DNA from: JAJPKK01 sp963702755
GTDB taxonomy: Bacteria > Pseudomonadota > Alphaproteobacteria > Rhizobiales > Xanthobacteraceae
Reading direction: 5' to 3'
Assembly (NCBI GenBank): GCA_963702755.1
Contig: CAVPDZ010000013.1
Coordinates: 62,001 to 126,000 of the forward strand
DNA length: 64,000 nucleotides
Below are positions 56,674-64,000 of this stretch, piece by piece (within the stretch, counting starts at the first letter, position 1; every line of letters starts with the position of its first letter). The notes under the pieces were generated by a model that ran no database searches, was not told the DNA's origin, and was given only the letters and a program-made list of their open reading frames with translations. The position numbers and the translations under genes were made by a program.

Positions 56674-58686
56674 ATGGCATCAAGGAAATCGGCATCAAAG
56701 ACTTCGGGACGCAAGGACGCGGATGTCAGCCGCCGCAAGTTCATGGCGGGCGTGGCGCTGACGGGTGCCGCGACAACGGTTGCGCCGCAGGCTGTCAGCG
56801 CCGCGACGGCGCCGGTAGTCGAACCGGCTGCCCCGGCCCGCCGGTCCGCGCTGCGGCCCGACGCGCGCATGGCGGCCGCCGAGACCTCGACGCCGAAGGA
56901 ACTCGCAAAGACCACCGGTCCGGACGGTTCGGATTTCATGGTCGACGTCATCAAGACGCTGAACATCGACTATGTCTGCTCGAATCCGGCGTCGAGCTTC
57001 CGCGCGTTGCACGAATCGATGATCGACTACGGCGGCAACAAGAAGCCTGAATTCATCACCTGCATGCACGAGGAATCCTCGGTCGGCATGGCTCACGGCT
57101 ACTTCAAGGCCACCGGCAAGCCGCTGATGATGCTGTGCCACGGCACCGTCGGCCTCCAGCATGCGACCATGGCGATCTACAACGCCTGGTGCGACCGCGT
57201 GCCGATGATCGTCATCGGCGGCAACGACATCGACGCCGCCTATCGCGCGCCCGGCGTGCCGACCTACCACTCGGCGCAGGACATCAACGCGCTCATTCGC
57301 GACTTCACCAAGTGGGACGACCAGCCGGTGTCGCTGCAGCACTTCGCGCAGTCGTTCGTGCGCGCCTACAAGATCGCGATGGCGCCGCCCCACGAGCCGG
57401 TGATGATCTCGCTCGATCTCGGCCTGCAGCAGGAGCCGATCCGGGCCCACGAGCGCGAGACGCTCTACATCCCGAAATACGTGCCGACGGCGCCGCCCCA
57501 AGGCGACAGCGGCGCGGTAAAGGAAGCCGCACGCCTGCTCGTCAGCGCCGAGCGGCCCGTCATCGTGGTCGACCGCGCGGCCCGTACGCCGGCCGGCATC
57601 GGGCTCATCGTTGCGCTGGCCGAACTGCTGCAGGCGCCGGTGATCGACCAGCGCGGCCGCATGAACATGCCGAACACGCATTACCTCAATCAGTCGGCGC
57701 GGACCGGGCCGCTGATCGGCAACGCCGACGTCATCATCGGCCTCGAGCTGTCGGACTATTGGGCGACGGTGAACGCCTTCGTCGACAATGGCCACGACGG
57801 TCTGGGCGTCAACGAGGTTCGCATCAAGCCCGGCACCAAGTTGATCGGCATCAGCTCGACCCCGCTCGTCACCAAGGCGAACTATCAGGACTTCCAGCGC
57901 TTCCAGTCGCTGGACGTCGATATGCTCGGCGACGCCGAGGCGACGCTGCCGGCGTTGATCGAAGCAGTGAAAGCCGCTCTCCCGAACGACCGCAAGGCGG
58001 CGATCGAGAAGCGAGGCGCCGACCTGCGCAAGGCGTTCGCGGATTCGAACGATCGCGCGCTCGCCGCGGCAGCGGTGGCGTGGGACGCGAGCCCGATTTC
58101 GACGGCGCGGCTCTCCATGGAGATCTGGGGCCAGATCAAGGACCTCGACTACTCGCTGGTGTCGAGCTCCGGCAATGTCAGCGGCTGGCCGAACCGGCTG
58201 TGGCGCATGGAGAAGTATCACAACTGGCTCGGTAGCTCGGGTGGTGCCGGCGTCGGCTACGGCTCGCCGGCCGCGGTCGGTGCCGCGCTCGGCAATCGCG
58301 ATGTCGGCGGCCGCTTCTCTGTCGCGATCCAGGGGGACGGCGACTTCATGTACGCTCCCGGCGTGCTCTGGACCGCGGCGCGCCACAAGATCCCCCTGCT
58401 CAGCGTGATGCACAACAACCGCGGTTATCACCAGGAGGTGATGCACGTGCAGCGCATTGCCAACCGGCGCAACCGCGTTGCCGCGCTCGGCATGGATCGC
58501 TCTCCGATCGGCACCTCGATCGAGAACCCGGATGTCGATTACGCCTCGCTTGCGAAATCGATGGGCTACTGGAGCGCGGGCCCGATCAAGGATCCGGCCC
58601 AACTCGGACCGACGCTCAAGCGGGCGGTCGAGGTGGTCAAGTCCGGCCAGCCAGCGCTGGTCGACGTGTGGACGCAGCCGCGGTAA
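56674..58686 (+). CDS. Tat-exported thiamine-diphosphate-dependent enzyme, acetolactate-synthase-like
   Basis: 670 residues. The N-terminus has a twin-arginine signal (VSRRKFMAGVALTGAATTVA) and a linker to about residue 70. The PYR domain has the catalytic Glu133 in CMHEESSVGMAHGYF; the central domain has RPVIVVDRAARTPAGIG; the PP domain has the ThDP motif G554-D-G in IQGDGDFMYAPG with HNNRGYHQ 25 residues later. Such enzymes act on 2-oxo acids or acyloins. Export of a folded ThDP enzyme is unusual. AGGAGG precedes the ATG. A cytochrome c gene follows after 13 nt and is the likely electron acceptor. Confidence 0.88.
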   Translation: MASRKSASKTSGRKDADVSRRKFMAGVALTGAATTVAPQAVSAATAPVVEPAAPARRSALRPDARMAAAETSTPKELAKTTGPDGSDFMVDVIKTLNIDYVCSNPASSFRALHESMIDYGGNKKPEFITCMHEESSVGMAHGYFKATGKPLMMLCHGTVGLQHATMAIYNAWCDRVPMIVIGGNDIDAAYRAPGVPTYHSAQDINALIRDFTKWDDQPVSLQHFAQSFVRAYKIAMAPPHEPVMISLDLGLQQEPIRAHERETLYIPKYVPTAPPQGDSGAVKEAARLLVSAERPVIVVDRAARTPAGIGLIVALAELLQAPVIDQRGRMNMPNTHYLNQSARTGPLIGNADVIIGLELSDYWATVNAFVDNGHDGLGVNEVRIKPGTKLIGISSTPLVTKANYQDFQRFQSLDVDMLGDAEATLPALIEAVKAALPNDRKAAIEKRGADLRKAFADSNDRALAAAAVAWDASPISTARLSMEIWGQIKDLDYSLVSSSGNVSGWPNRLWRMEKYHNWLGSSGGAGVGYGSPAAVGAALGNRDVGGRFSVAIQGDGDFMYAPGVLWTAARHKIPLLSVMHNNRGYHQEVMHVQRIANRRNRVAALGMDRSPIGTSIENPDVDYASLAKSMGYWSAGPIKDPAQLGPTLKRAVEVVKSGQPALVDVWTQPR

Positions 58687-58699
58687 GGGACGCAAGTTT

Positions 58700-59062
58700 A
58701 TGACATCAAGTCGTGTAGTGATGGGGCTGGTGGCGTTCGCCGCCAGCCTCGTGGTTGGCCAAGTGATCGGCCAGTCCGGCGCCTTGGCCGCTTCGGCGGA
58801 GCAGGGCCGGGTCGAATTTCTGAAGCACGGCTGCTGGCAGTGCCATGGCGAACGGGGGCAGGGGGGCGTGACCGGACCGAAGCTCGCCCCGGGTCCGATT
58901 CCCTTCGACACGCTGAAGAACTTCGTGCGGACCACGGACCGCAACATGCCGCCGTTCCGGGAGGAGATCCTCTCGAACGACGCGCTCGTCGATATCTACG
59001 CCTATCTGGAATCGATCCCGAAGACTCAGGATCCCAAGAGCATTCCGCTGCTCAATCGCTGA
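58700..59062 (+). CDS. Exported c-type cytochrome
   Basis: 120 residues. Signal peptide MGLVAFAASLVVGQVIGQ, then GRVEFLKHGCWQCHGERGQ with the heme motif CWQCH, and RNMPPFREEILSNDALVDIY holding the Met ligand and the last helix. A small class I cytochrome. It sits 13 nt after the ThDP enzyme, so it probably takes electrons from that enzyme in the periplasm and passes them to an oxidase. Confidence 0.92.
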   Translation: MTSSRVVMGLVAFAASLVVGQVIGQSGALAASAEQGRVEFLKHGCWQCHGERGQGGVTGPKLAPGPIPFDTLKNFVRTTDRNMPPFREEILSNDALVDIYAYLESIPKTQDPKSIPLLNR

Positions 59063-59174
59063 CGCCGCGGCAAAGGCGGTAGGGTACAGAGGGGTTTCCA
59101 AGGGAAACCCCTCCGTCGCTTTGCGCGCTACACAAGCTGCCCGCAGCAGATTTCGTTAACCCGTCTCGTCAAAG

Positions 59175-59801
59175 GTGGGCCGGGCTCCTTCCGTCCGTGA
59201 CGTTCCGCCACTTGGCAATCCTGTTCGGCCGACTAAATTCGGCGCGCCTGTTTCGGGCCGGGGCGTCATCTTGAACCTTCCCAACCTCATCACCATCGCG
59301 CGGATTTTGTTGGTGCCCGTCGTCATTTGGGCGATCACCGCGGGTGAAATGCGGGTTGCGTTCCTGCTGTTCCTCCTTGCCGGCGTAAGCGACGCGGTCG
59401 ATGGCTTTTTGGCCAAACGCTTCGGCATGACGAGCGAGCTTGGCGCCAATCTCGATCCGCTCGCCGACAAGGTGTTGATCGTATCGATCTACATCGCGCT
59501 CGGCATCGCCGAACAGATTCCGCGGTGGATCGTCATTCTCGTGGTCTCGCGCGATATCTTGATCATTGGCGGCATCATGCTCGCCTGGTTTCTCGGCAAA
59601 CCGATGCGCGTGAAGCCGGTGCTGGTCTCGAAGCTTAATACCGTCGCGCAAATCGTGTTTGCTTGTTTGGTGCTGGCGGCCCTGGCATTCCGCTGGCGGT
59701 TCGAATTGACCGAGAATATCCTCATGGCGATCGTGGCGGCATTGACCCTGGCCTCGGTTGCTTTTTACGTCCGCGAATGGGTACGGCACATGAGTGCCTG
59801 A
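59175..59801 (+). CDS. CDP-alcohol phosphatidyltransferase
   Basis: Up to 208 residues. Membrane protein with LNLPNLITIARILLVPVVIW and the CDP-OH-P motif DAVDGFLAKRF then ELGANLDPLADK, which matches DGx2ARx8Gx3Dx3D with Lys for Arg. Either phosphatidylglycerophosphate synthase or a cardiolipin-type enzyme. The conserved part begins at TTG 59271, so the true start may be there; 59175 (GTG) gives a non-conserved 32-residue extension. Confidence 0.85.
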   Translation: MGRAPSVRDVPPLGNPVRPTKFGAPVSGRGVILNLPNLITIARILLVPVVIWAITAGEMRVAFLLFLLAGVSDAVDGFLAKRFGMTSELGANLDPLADKVLIVSIYIALGIAEQIPRWIVILVVSRDILIIGGIMLAWFLGKPMRVKPVLVSKLNTVAQIVFACLVLAALAFRWRFELTENILMAIVAALTLASVAFYVREWVRHMSA

Positions 59802-59911
59802 CGGTATCGTGCGACCGGCGCATTCGTTTGAAAAAGGTAAATTGCGCCACACGGTAACGGGGTTACAACCAATCTCGTGCATGATCTGTCTCGTTTGCCG
59901 AGACAAATCTC

Positions 59912-60970
59912 ATGCCGCTCAGACGCAAGGTCGCATTCTGGATCGCCGCGCTGGCGATCTTCATTGCGTTCGTCTGGCTGCTGCACGACATCCTGCTGCC
60001 GTTCGTCGCCGGCATGGTGCTCGCATATTTGCTTGATCCGTTGGCAAGCCGGGTCGAACGCCTCGGCGTGGGCCGCTTCCTCGCATGCTTTGCCGTCATT
60101 GGACTCGTCGGCTTTGCGGTCGTGTTTCTGTTCATTCTGATCATGCCCATCCTGCTGGTGCAGCTTGCCGGCTTTATCGAGGAGTTGCCTAAATACGTGG
60201 TGCGCTTGCAGGCCGCGATTACCGATCCCAATCGACAGTGGCTGACGAAGCTTGTCGGCGCTTCGCTCGGTCAAGGCGACCTTTCCAACGTAACCCAGCA
60301 GTCGGCGGCTGCGTTCATGTTGTTCCTGCGTTCGCTGCTGACCGGGGGCGGCGCCCTCATGACCGCCTTCTGGCTCCTGGTCATCACGCCGGTGGTCGCG
60401 TTCTACATGCTCTACGACTGGAAACGCATCATTGCGGCGGTCGATCGCTGCCTGCCGCGGGCCCAGGTCGCGATCATCCGCTCGCTCGCTGCCGAGATTG
60501 ATGGCGCGATCGCGGGCTTCATCCGCGGCCAGACCGGTATCTGCCTCATCATCGCCTCGCTCTATGCGCTCGGCCTGTCGATGATCGGCCTGCATTACGG
60601 CCTGCTGATCGGCGTCATGACCGGGATGCTGAGCTTCATTCCCTATGTGGGATCGCTTTCGGGATTTCTTCTCGCGACGGGTGTCGCGGTCGCCCAATTT
60701 TGGCCTGATGGACTGCCGATCCTGTCGGTAATCGGGGTGTGTATTGTCTGTCAGTTCCTCGAGGATTACGTGTTGGCGCCCGTATTGGTCGGCAAGGTCA
60801 TCGGCCTGCATCCGCTGTGGCTGATGTTCTCGTTGTTTGCATTCGGCTACCTCTTCGGTTTTGTCGGGCTGTTGCTCGCGGTGCCGATGGCGGCGGCAGT
60901 AGCGGTGCTCGTCCGCTTCGCACTCCGCCAATACCTCGCGAGCCCGCTCTACTCCCACGGCGAAACGTGA
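59912..60970 (+). CDS. AI-2E family (PerM-like) transporter
   Basis: 352 residues with about eight membrane helices: LLPFVAGMVLAYLLDPLASR, LLVITPVVAFYMLYDWKRI, ICLIIASLYALGLSMIGLHY, and GMLSFIPYVGSLSGFLLA. PerM-like proteins export small molecules or move sodium/protons; substrate unclear. Its TGA overlaps the next start as GTGA. Confidence 0.9.
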   Translation: MPLRRKVAFWIAALAIFIAFVWLLHDILLPFVAGMVLAYLLDPLASRVERLGVGRFLACFAVIGLVGFAVVFLFILIMPILLVQLAGFIEELPKYVVRLQAAITDPNRQWLTKLVGASLGQGDLSNVTQQSAAAFMLFLRSLLTGGGALMTAFWLLVITPVVAFYMLYDWKRIIAAVDRCLPRAQVAIIRSLAAEIDGAIAGFIRGQTGICLIIASLYALGLSMIGLHYGLLIGVMTGMLSFIPYVGSLSGFLLATGVAVAQFWPDGLPILSVIGVCIVCQFLEDYVLAPVLVGKVIGLHPLWLMFSLFAFGYLFGFVGLLLAVPMAAAVAVLVRFALRQYLASPLYSHGET

Positions 60971-61839
60971 CCGACAGCCCCGATACGGCGCCGCCGCGCC
61001 AACTCGCTCTCGCCCTCGATCAACGCGAGAGCTTCGAGCGTGACGATTTCCTGTCCGCTCCTGCCAACGCCGCTGCGCTTGCGATGATCGATCGCTGGCC
61101 TGACTGGCCGGCCCGCGCCATCGCCATCGTCGGCCCGGAAGGCGCCGGCAAGACCCATCTCGCCGCGATTTGGGCCAAGATGGCCGGCGCCCGCACCGTC
61201 ACCAGCCGCGAAGTCACGGTGGCGCAGGTGCCGTCCCAGATCGCGACCGGCGCGCTGGTCGTCGAAGACGACGGCGAACGTGATGAAGCCGGCCTGTTCC
61301 ACCTGATCAATCTTGCCCACGAGGAACGCGCGCACATCCTCTTTACCTCACGGACGTCGCCGGCGGCGTGGCCGGTCACGCTGCCCGATCTCGCCTCACG
61401 GCTGCGCGCGCTCCCGGTGCTGACGCTCGAAACTCCCGACGAGGCGATACTGCGCGCGGTGCTGGTGAAGCTTTTTGCCGATCGGCAGCTCGCCGTTGAC
61501 GGTAGCCTGATCGATTTTCTGATGCCGCGCATCGAGCGAAGCTACGCCGGCGCCCGCGCCGCCGTCATCGCGCTCGACCGCGAGGCCTTGCGCCGGCAGC
61601 GTCCGGTCAGCCGTGCCCTCGCCGGCGAGGTTTTGCGGGATCAGGAATCAAGCGACAGGAGCCAGGAGTCGGAAGTCTGGCTCTGTAGCTGGGCGGGCGA
61701 GCGCGGTAGTGCCCTGCCAGCCGCTCGTTTTCCCAATGTCCGATTTGCTCCTGAAAGGTGCGCGCGCACACCTTATGTCATAGGATTGAAGCGAATGAAT
61801 CAGAGGATCGTTGGAAAGCGACCGAGGCGTCATGGTTGA
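60967..61839 (+). CDS. hdaA: DnaA-like regulatory protein (HdaA family)
   Basis: 290 residues. The N-terminal RQLALALDQRESFERDDFL contains the QLALAL clamp-binding motif; AAA+ Walker A is IVGPEGAGKTHLA, Walker B region GALVVEDDGERDE, and sensor region LPDLASRLRALPVLTL. HdaA with the sliding clamp inactivates DnaA after initiation. Its C-terminus from EVLRDQESSDRSQE on is an extra 60 residues, possibly from a lost stop or frame error. GTG 60967 overlaps the previous stop; the end overlaps ppk1. Confidence 0.85.
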   Translation: MTDSPDTAPPRQLALALDQRESFERDDFLSAPANAAALAMIDRWPDWPARAIAIVGPEGAGKTHLAAIWAKMAGARTVTSREVTVAQVPSQIATGALVVEDDGERDEAGLFHLINLAHEERAHILFTSRTSPAAWPVTLPDLASRLRALPVLTLETPDEAILRAVLVKLFADRQLAVDGSLIDFLMPRIERSYAGARAAVIALDREALRRQRPVSRALAGEVLRDQESSDRSQESEVWLCSWAGERGSALPAARFPNVRFAPERCARTPYVIGLKRMNQRIVGKRPRRHG

Positions 61840-64000
61840 CCAGAGCCAAGCCATTGTAGTGCCTTTCGAATCGGTAACCGAGCCGCGCGCGCCGAGCGCC
61901 GCGGAGCGGGCGAAGGCGCCTGAGGGCTTCTCGCGGTATATCAACCGGGAGTTGTCCTGGCTCGATTTCAATCGCCGGGTCCTGGAAGAGGCGAGCAACC
62001 CGAACCACCCGCTCCTCGAGCGGGTGCGCTTCCTGTCGATTTCGGCAAACAACCTCGATGAATTCTTCATGGTGCGCGTCGCCGGTCTCAAGGGCCAGGT
62101 GCGCGCCGGCATCGTGACGCCGCAGTCCCGACGGTTTGACGCCGGCCGAGCAACTCGTTCGCATCGGCGAGGCGGTATCGAGCCTCGCCAACGACCAGCA
62201 AAAGCGCTGGATCGAGTTGCGCGAAGAGCTTGCGGGCAAGGACATCGTGCTGGTCGAGGGCGACGGGCTGAAGAAGGCGGAGCGGACCTGGCTCGCCGAC
62301 TATTTTCTGCGCGCCATCTTCCCGGTCCTCACTCCGCTCGCCATCGATCCGGCGCACCCGTTTCCGTTCATTCCGAACCTCGGTTTCTCGCTCGCCCTGC
62401 ATCTTGATCGCGCGAGCGACGGCAAGCCGATGAATGCGCTCATCCGGGTGCCGCCCAAGATCGATCGCTTCATCCGCCTGCCGTCAGGCGACGGCAGCGC
62501 AATCCGGCTCATCACTCTTGAGCAGGTGATGTCGCTCTTCATCCCCCGGCTGTTCCCGGGCTACAGCGTGAAGGGGCAGGGCGCGTTCCGGGTGATCCGC
62601 GACTTCGATCTCGAAATCGAGGAAGAAGCCGAAGACCTCGTCCGCCTGTTCGAAACCGTGCTCAAGCGACGCCGCCGCGGTTCGGTGATCCGGCTGGAGC
62701 TCGAGGTGGCGATGCCGGCCGATCTGCGCGCGCTTCGTGCAGCGTGCGCTTGCGGTTTCGAACGACGAGGTGTTCGTGGTCGATGGCGCACTCGCGCTTG
62801 CCGAGCTTAACCAGCTGACGACCATCGACCGCCCCGATCTCGAATTCGTGCCATATAATCCGCGTTTCCCCGAACGTATCCGCGAGCAGGGCGGCGATTG
62901 TTTCGCGGCGATCCGGCAAAAGGACCTGATCGTCCATCACCCCTATGAATCCTTCGATGTCGTGGTGCAGTTCCTCCAGCAAGCGGCCCACGATCCTGAC
63001 GTGGTCGCGATCCGCCAGACGCTCTACCGCACCTCGAAGGACAGTCCGATCGTGCGGGCGCTGGCCGAAGCCGCCGAAGCCGGCAAGTCGGTAACGGCGC
63101 TGGTCGAGCTCAAGGCGCGGTTCGACGAGGAGGCGAATATCCGCTGGGCGCGCGACCTCGAACGCGCCGGCGCCCAGGTGGTCTACGGCTTCATCGAACT
63201 CAAGACGCACGCCAAGCTGTCGCACGTGGTGCGTCGCGAGGGCGGATCGCTCACGACCTATGTCCACGTCGGCACCGGCAATTATCATCCGGTGACGGCG
63301 CGCATCTATACCGACCTCTCGTTCTTCACCGCCGATCCCGTGATCGGCCATGACGTCGCGCGGATCTTCAATTACATCACCGGCTATGCCGAGCCCAACG
63401 ATCTGGAGCGCCTGGCGGTATCGCCGCTCAATCTCAAGCGGCGCATCCTCGATCACATCGCGACCGAGATTTCCAACGCCAAGGCCGGGCGTCCCGCCGC
63501 GATCTGGATGAAGATGAATGCGCTCGTCGATCCGGTCATCATCGATGCGCTCTATGAAGCCTCGGCGGCCGGCGTCCCCGTCGATCTCATCGTGCGCGGC
63601 ATCTGCTGCCTGCGTCCGGGGGTGGTCGGCCTGTCCGACAATATTCGCGTGAAATCGATCGTCGGCCGGTTTCTCGAGCACGGGCGCATCTATTGCTTCG
63701 GCGACGGCCACGGCCTGCCGCATCCGAAAGCCGCCGTCTACATCTCATCGGCCGACATGATGCCTCGCAATCTCGACCGCCGGGTCGAGGCGCTGTGTCC
63801 GATCCTCAATGCGACCGTGCACCAGCAGGTGCTCGACCAGATCATGATCGCCAACCTCAAAGACAATGAGCAAAGCTGGACGCTCTTGCCCGACGGCGGG
63901 TCCGCGCGTATCAAGCCCGCACCCGGCGAAGAGCCGTTCAATGCGCATAAGTATTTCATGACCAACCCAAGTCTGTCGGGCCGCGGCGAATCGTTGAAGA
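61832..64000 (+). CDS. ppk1: Polyphosphate kinase 1 (two frameshifts, 3' end outside window)
   Basis: At least 720 residues: FSRYINRELSWLDFNRRVLE, LSISANNLDEFFMVRVAGL, HPFPFIPNLGFSLAL, the catalytic His region FIELKTHAKLSHVVRREG, YVHVGTGNYHPVTARIYTD and FGDGHGLPHPKAAVYISSAD. It makes polyphosphate from ATP. An extra C at 62127-62129 and an extra C at about 62733 shift the frame; both corrections restore conserved sequence (SDGLTPAEQLV and AFVQRALAVSNDEV). It overlaps hdaA by eight bases. Confidence 0.94.

Noticed and set aside
56695..58947. 750-residue frame on the minus strand
   Set aside because: It is the mirror of the ThDP enzyme gene. GC-rich codons leave antisense frames open. Its sequence is Arg/His/Asp-rich with no family pattern and no ribosome site.

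Overview
The window is GC-rich, gene-dense chromosomal DNA whose content points to an alphaproteobacterium of the Rhizobiales, close to the Bradyrhizobiaceae/Xanthobacteraceae. The pointers are a two-domain cold-shock protein, an NDUFS4-type complex I accessory subunit, an HdaA-like DnaA paralogue, class I PHA synthase, many periplasmic-binding-protein transporters, and several families of palindromic intergenic repeats typical of that group. This assignment is inferred from gene content; no rRNA or species marker is present.

Layout. 0-9.2 kb: FMN-binding oxidase-like protein, POT peptide transporter, a SelW-like selenoprotein gene with an in-frame UGA, an exported acetamidase/formamidase, a zinc/manganese-type ABC locus whose permease is split by a palindromic repeat, a TPR protein and a phosphodiesterase. 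9.2-21.6 kb: housekeeping and biosynthesis (parE, DedA, an MBL hydrolase, argC, phaC, an aminotransferase, hom, glpX). 21.7-29.5 kb: a DUF1800/DUF1501 pair, a binding protein, NUDIX hydrolase, EF-hand protein and CDF cation exporter. 29.6-30.3 kb: a HigBA toxin-antitoxin pair. 30.4-43.0 kb: an accessory catabolic island with a UGSC-family protein, a complete Liv-type ABC transporter, an ACMSD-like amidohydrolase, a DUF1185 protein, a citryl-CoA-lyase-like protein, an NMT1-type binding protein, an enamidase-like amidohydrolase and a flavin reductase. 43-47.8 kb: cytochrome P450, a lone Flp pilin, several tiny genes, a ribbon-helix-helix-like gene behind a tandem repeat, and TspO. 47.8-53.9 kb: tRNA-Glu, glyoxalase, sirtuin, cold-shock protein, DUF192 protein, tRNA-Pro, cysteine hydrolase, polysaccharide deacetylase and the complex I subunit. 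54-59.1 kb: a FkbM methyltransferase with a SEC-C tail, then a cupin and an exported cluster (NMT1-type binding protein, Tat-exported ThDP enzyme, c-type cytochrome). 59.2-64 kb: CDP-alcohol phosphatidyltransferase, AI-2E family permease, hdaA-like gene and ppk1, which runs off the end.

The most interesting items are: (1) the SelW-like selenoprotein with a fitting bacterial SECIS hairpin; (2) the Tat-exported ThDP enzyme next to a c-type cytochrome, which suggests periplasmic oxidation of a 2-oxo acid-like substrate; (3) the UGSC/Liv/amidohydrolase island, which looks like uptake and breakdown of an unknown N-containing or ring-derived compound.

A caution for every reader: at least 14 otherwise well-conserved genes, including the essential parE, carry single-base frame breaks. 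Nineteen of these read cleanly as one extra base, usually in a short G or C run. The bias makes sequence or assembly error far more likely than real gene decay. I therefore annotate those genes as whole and give each break position.
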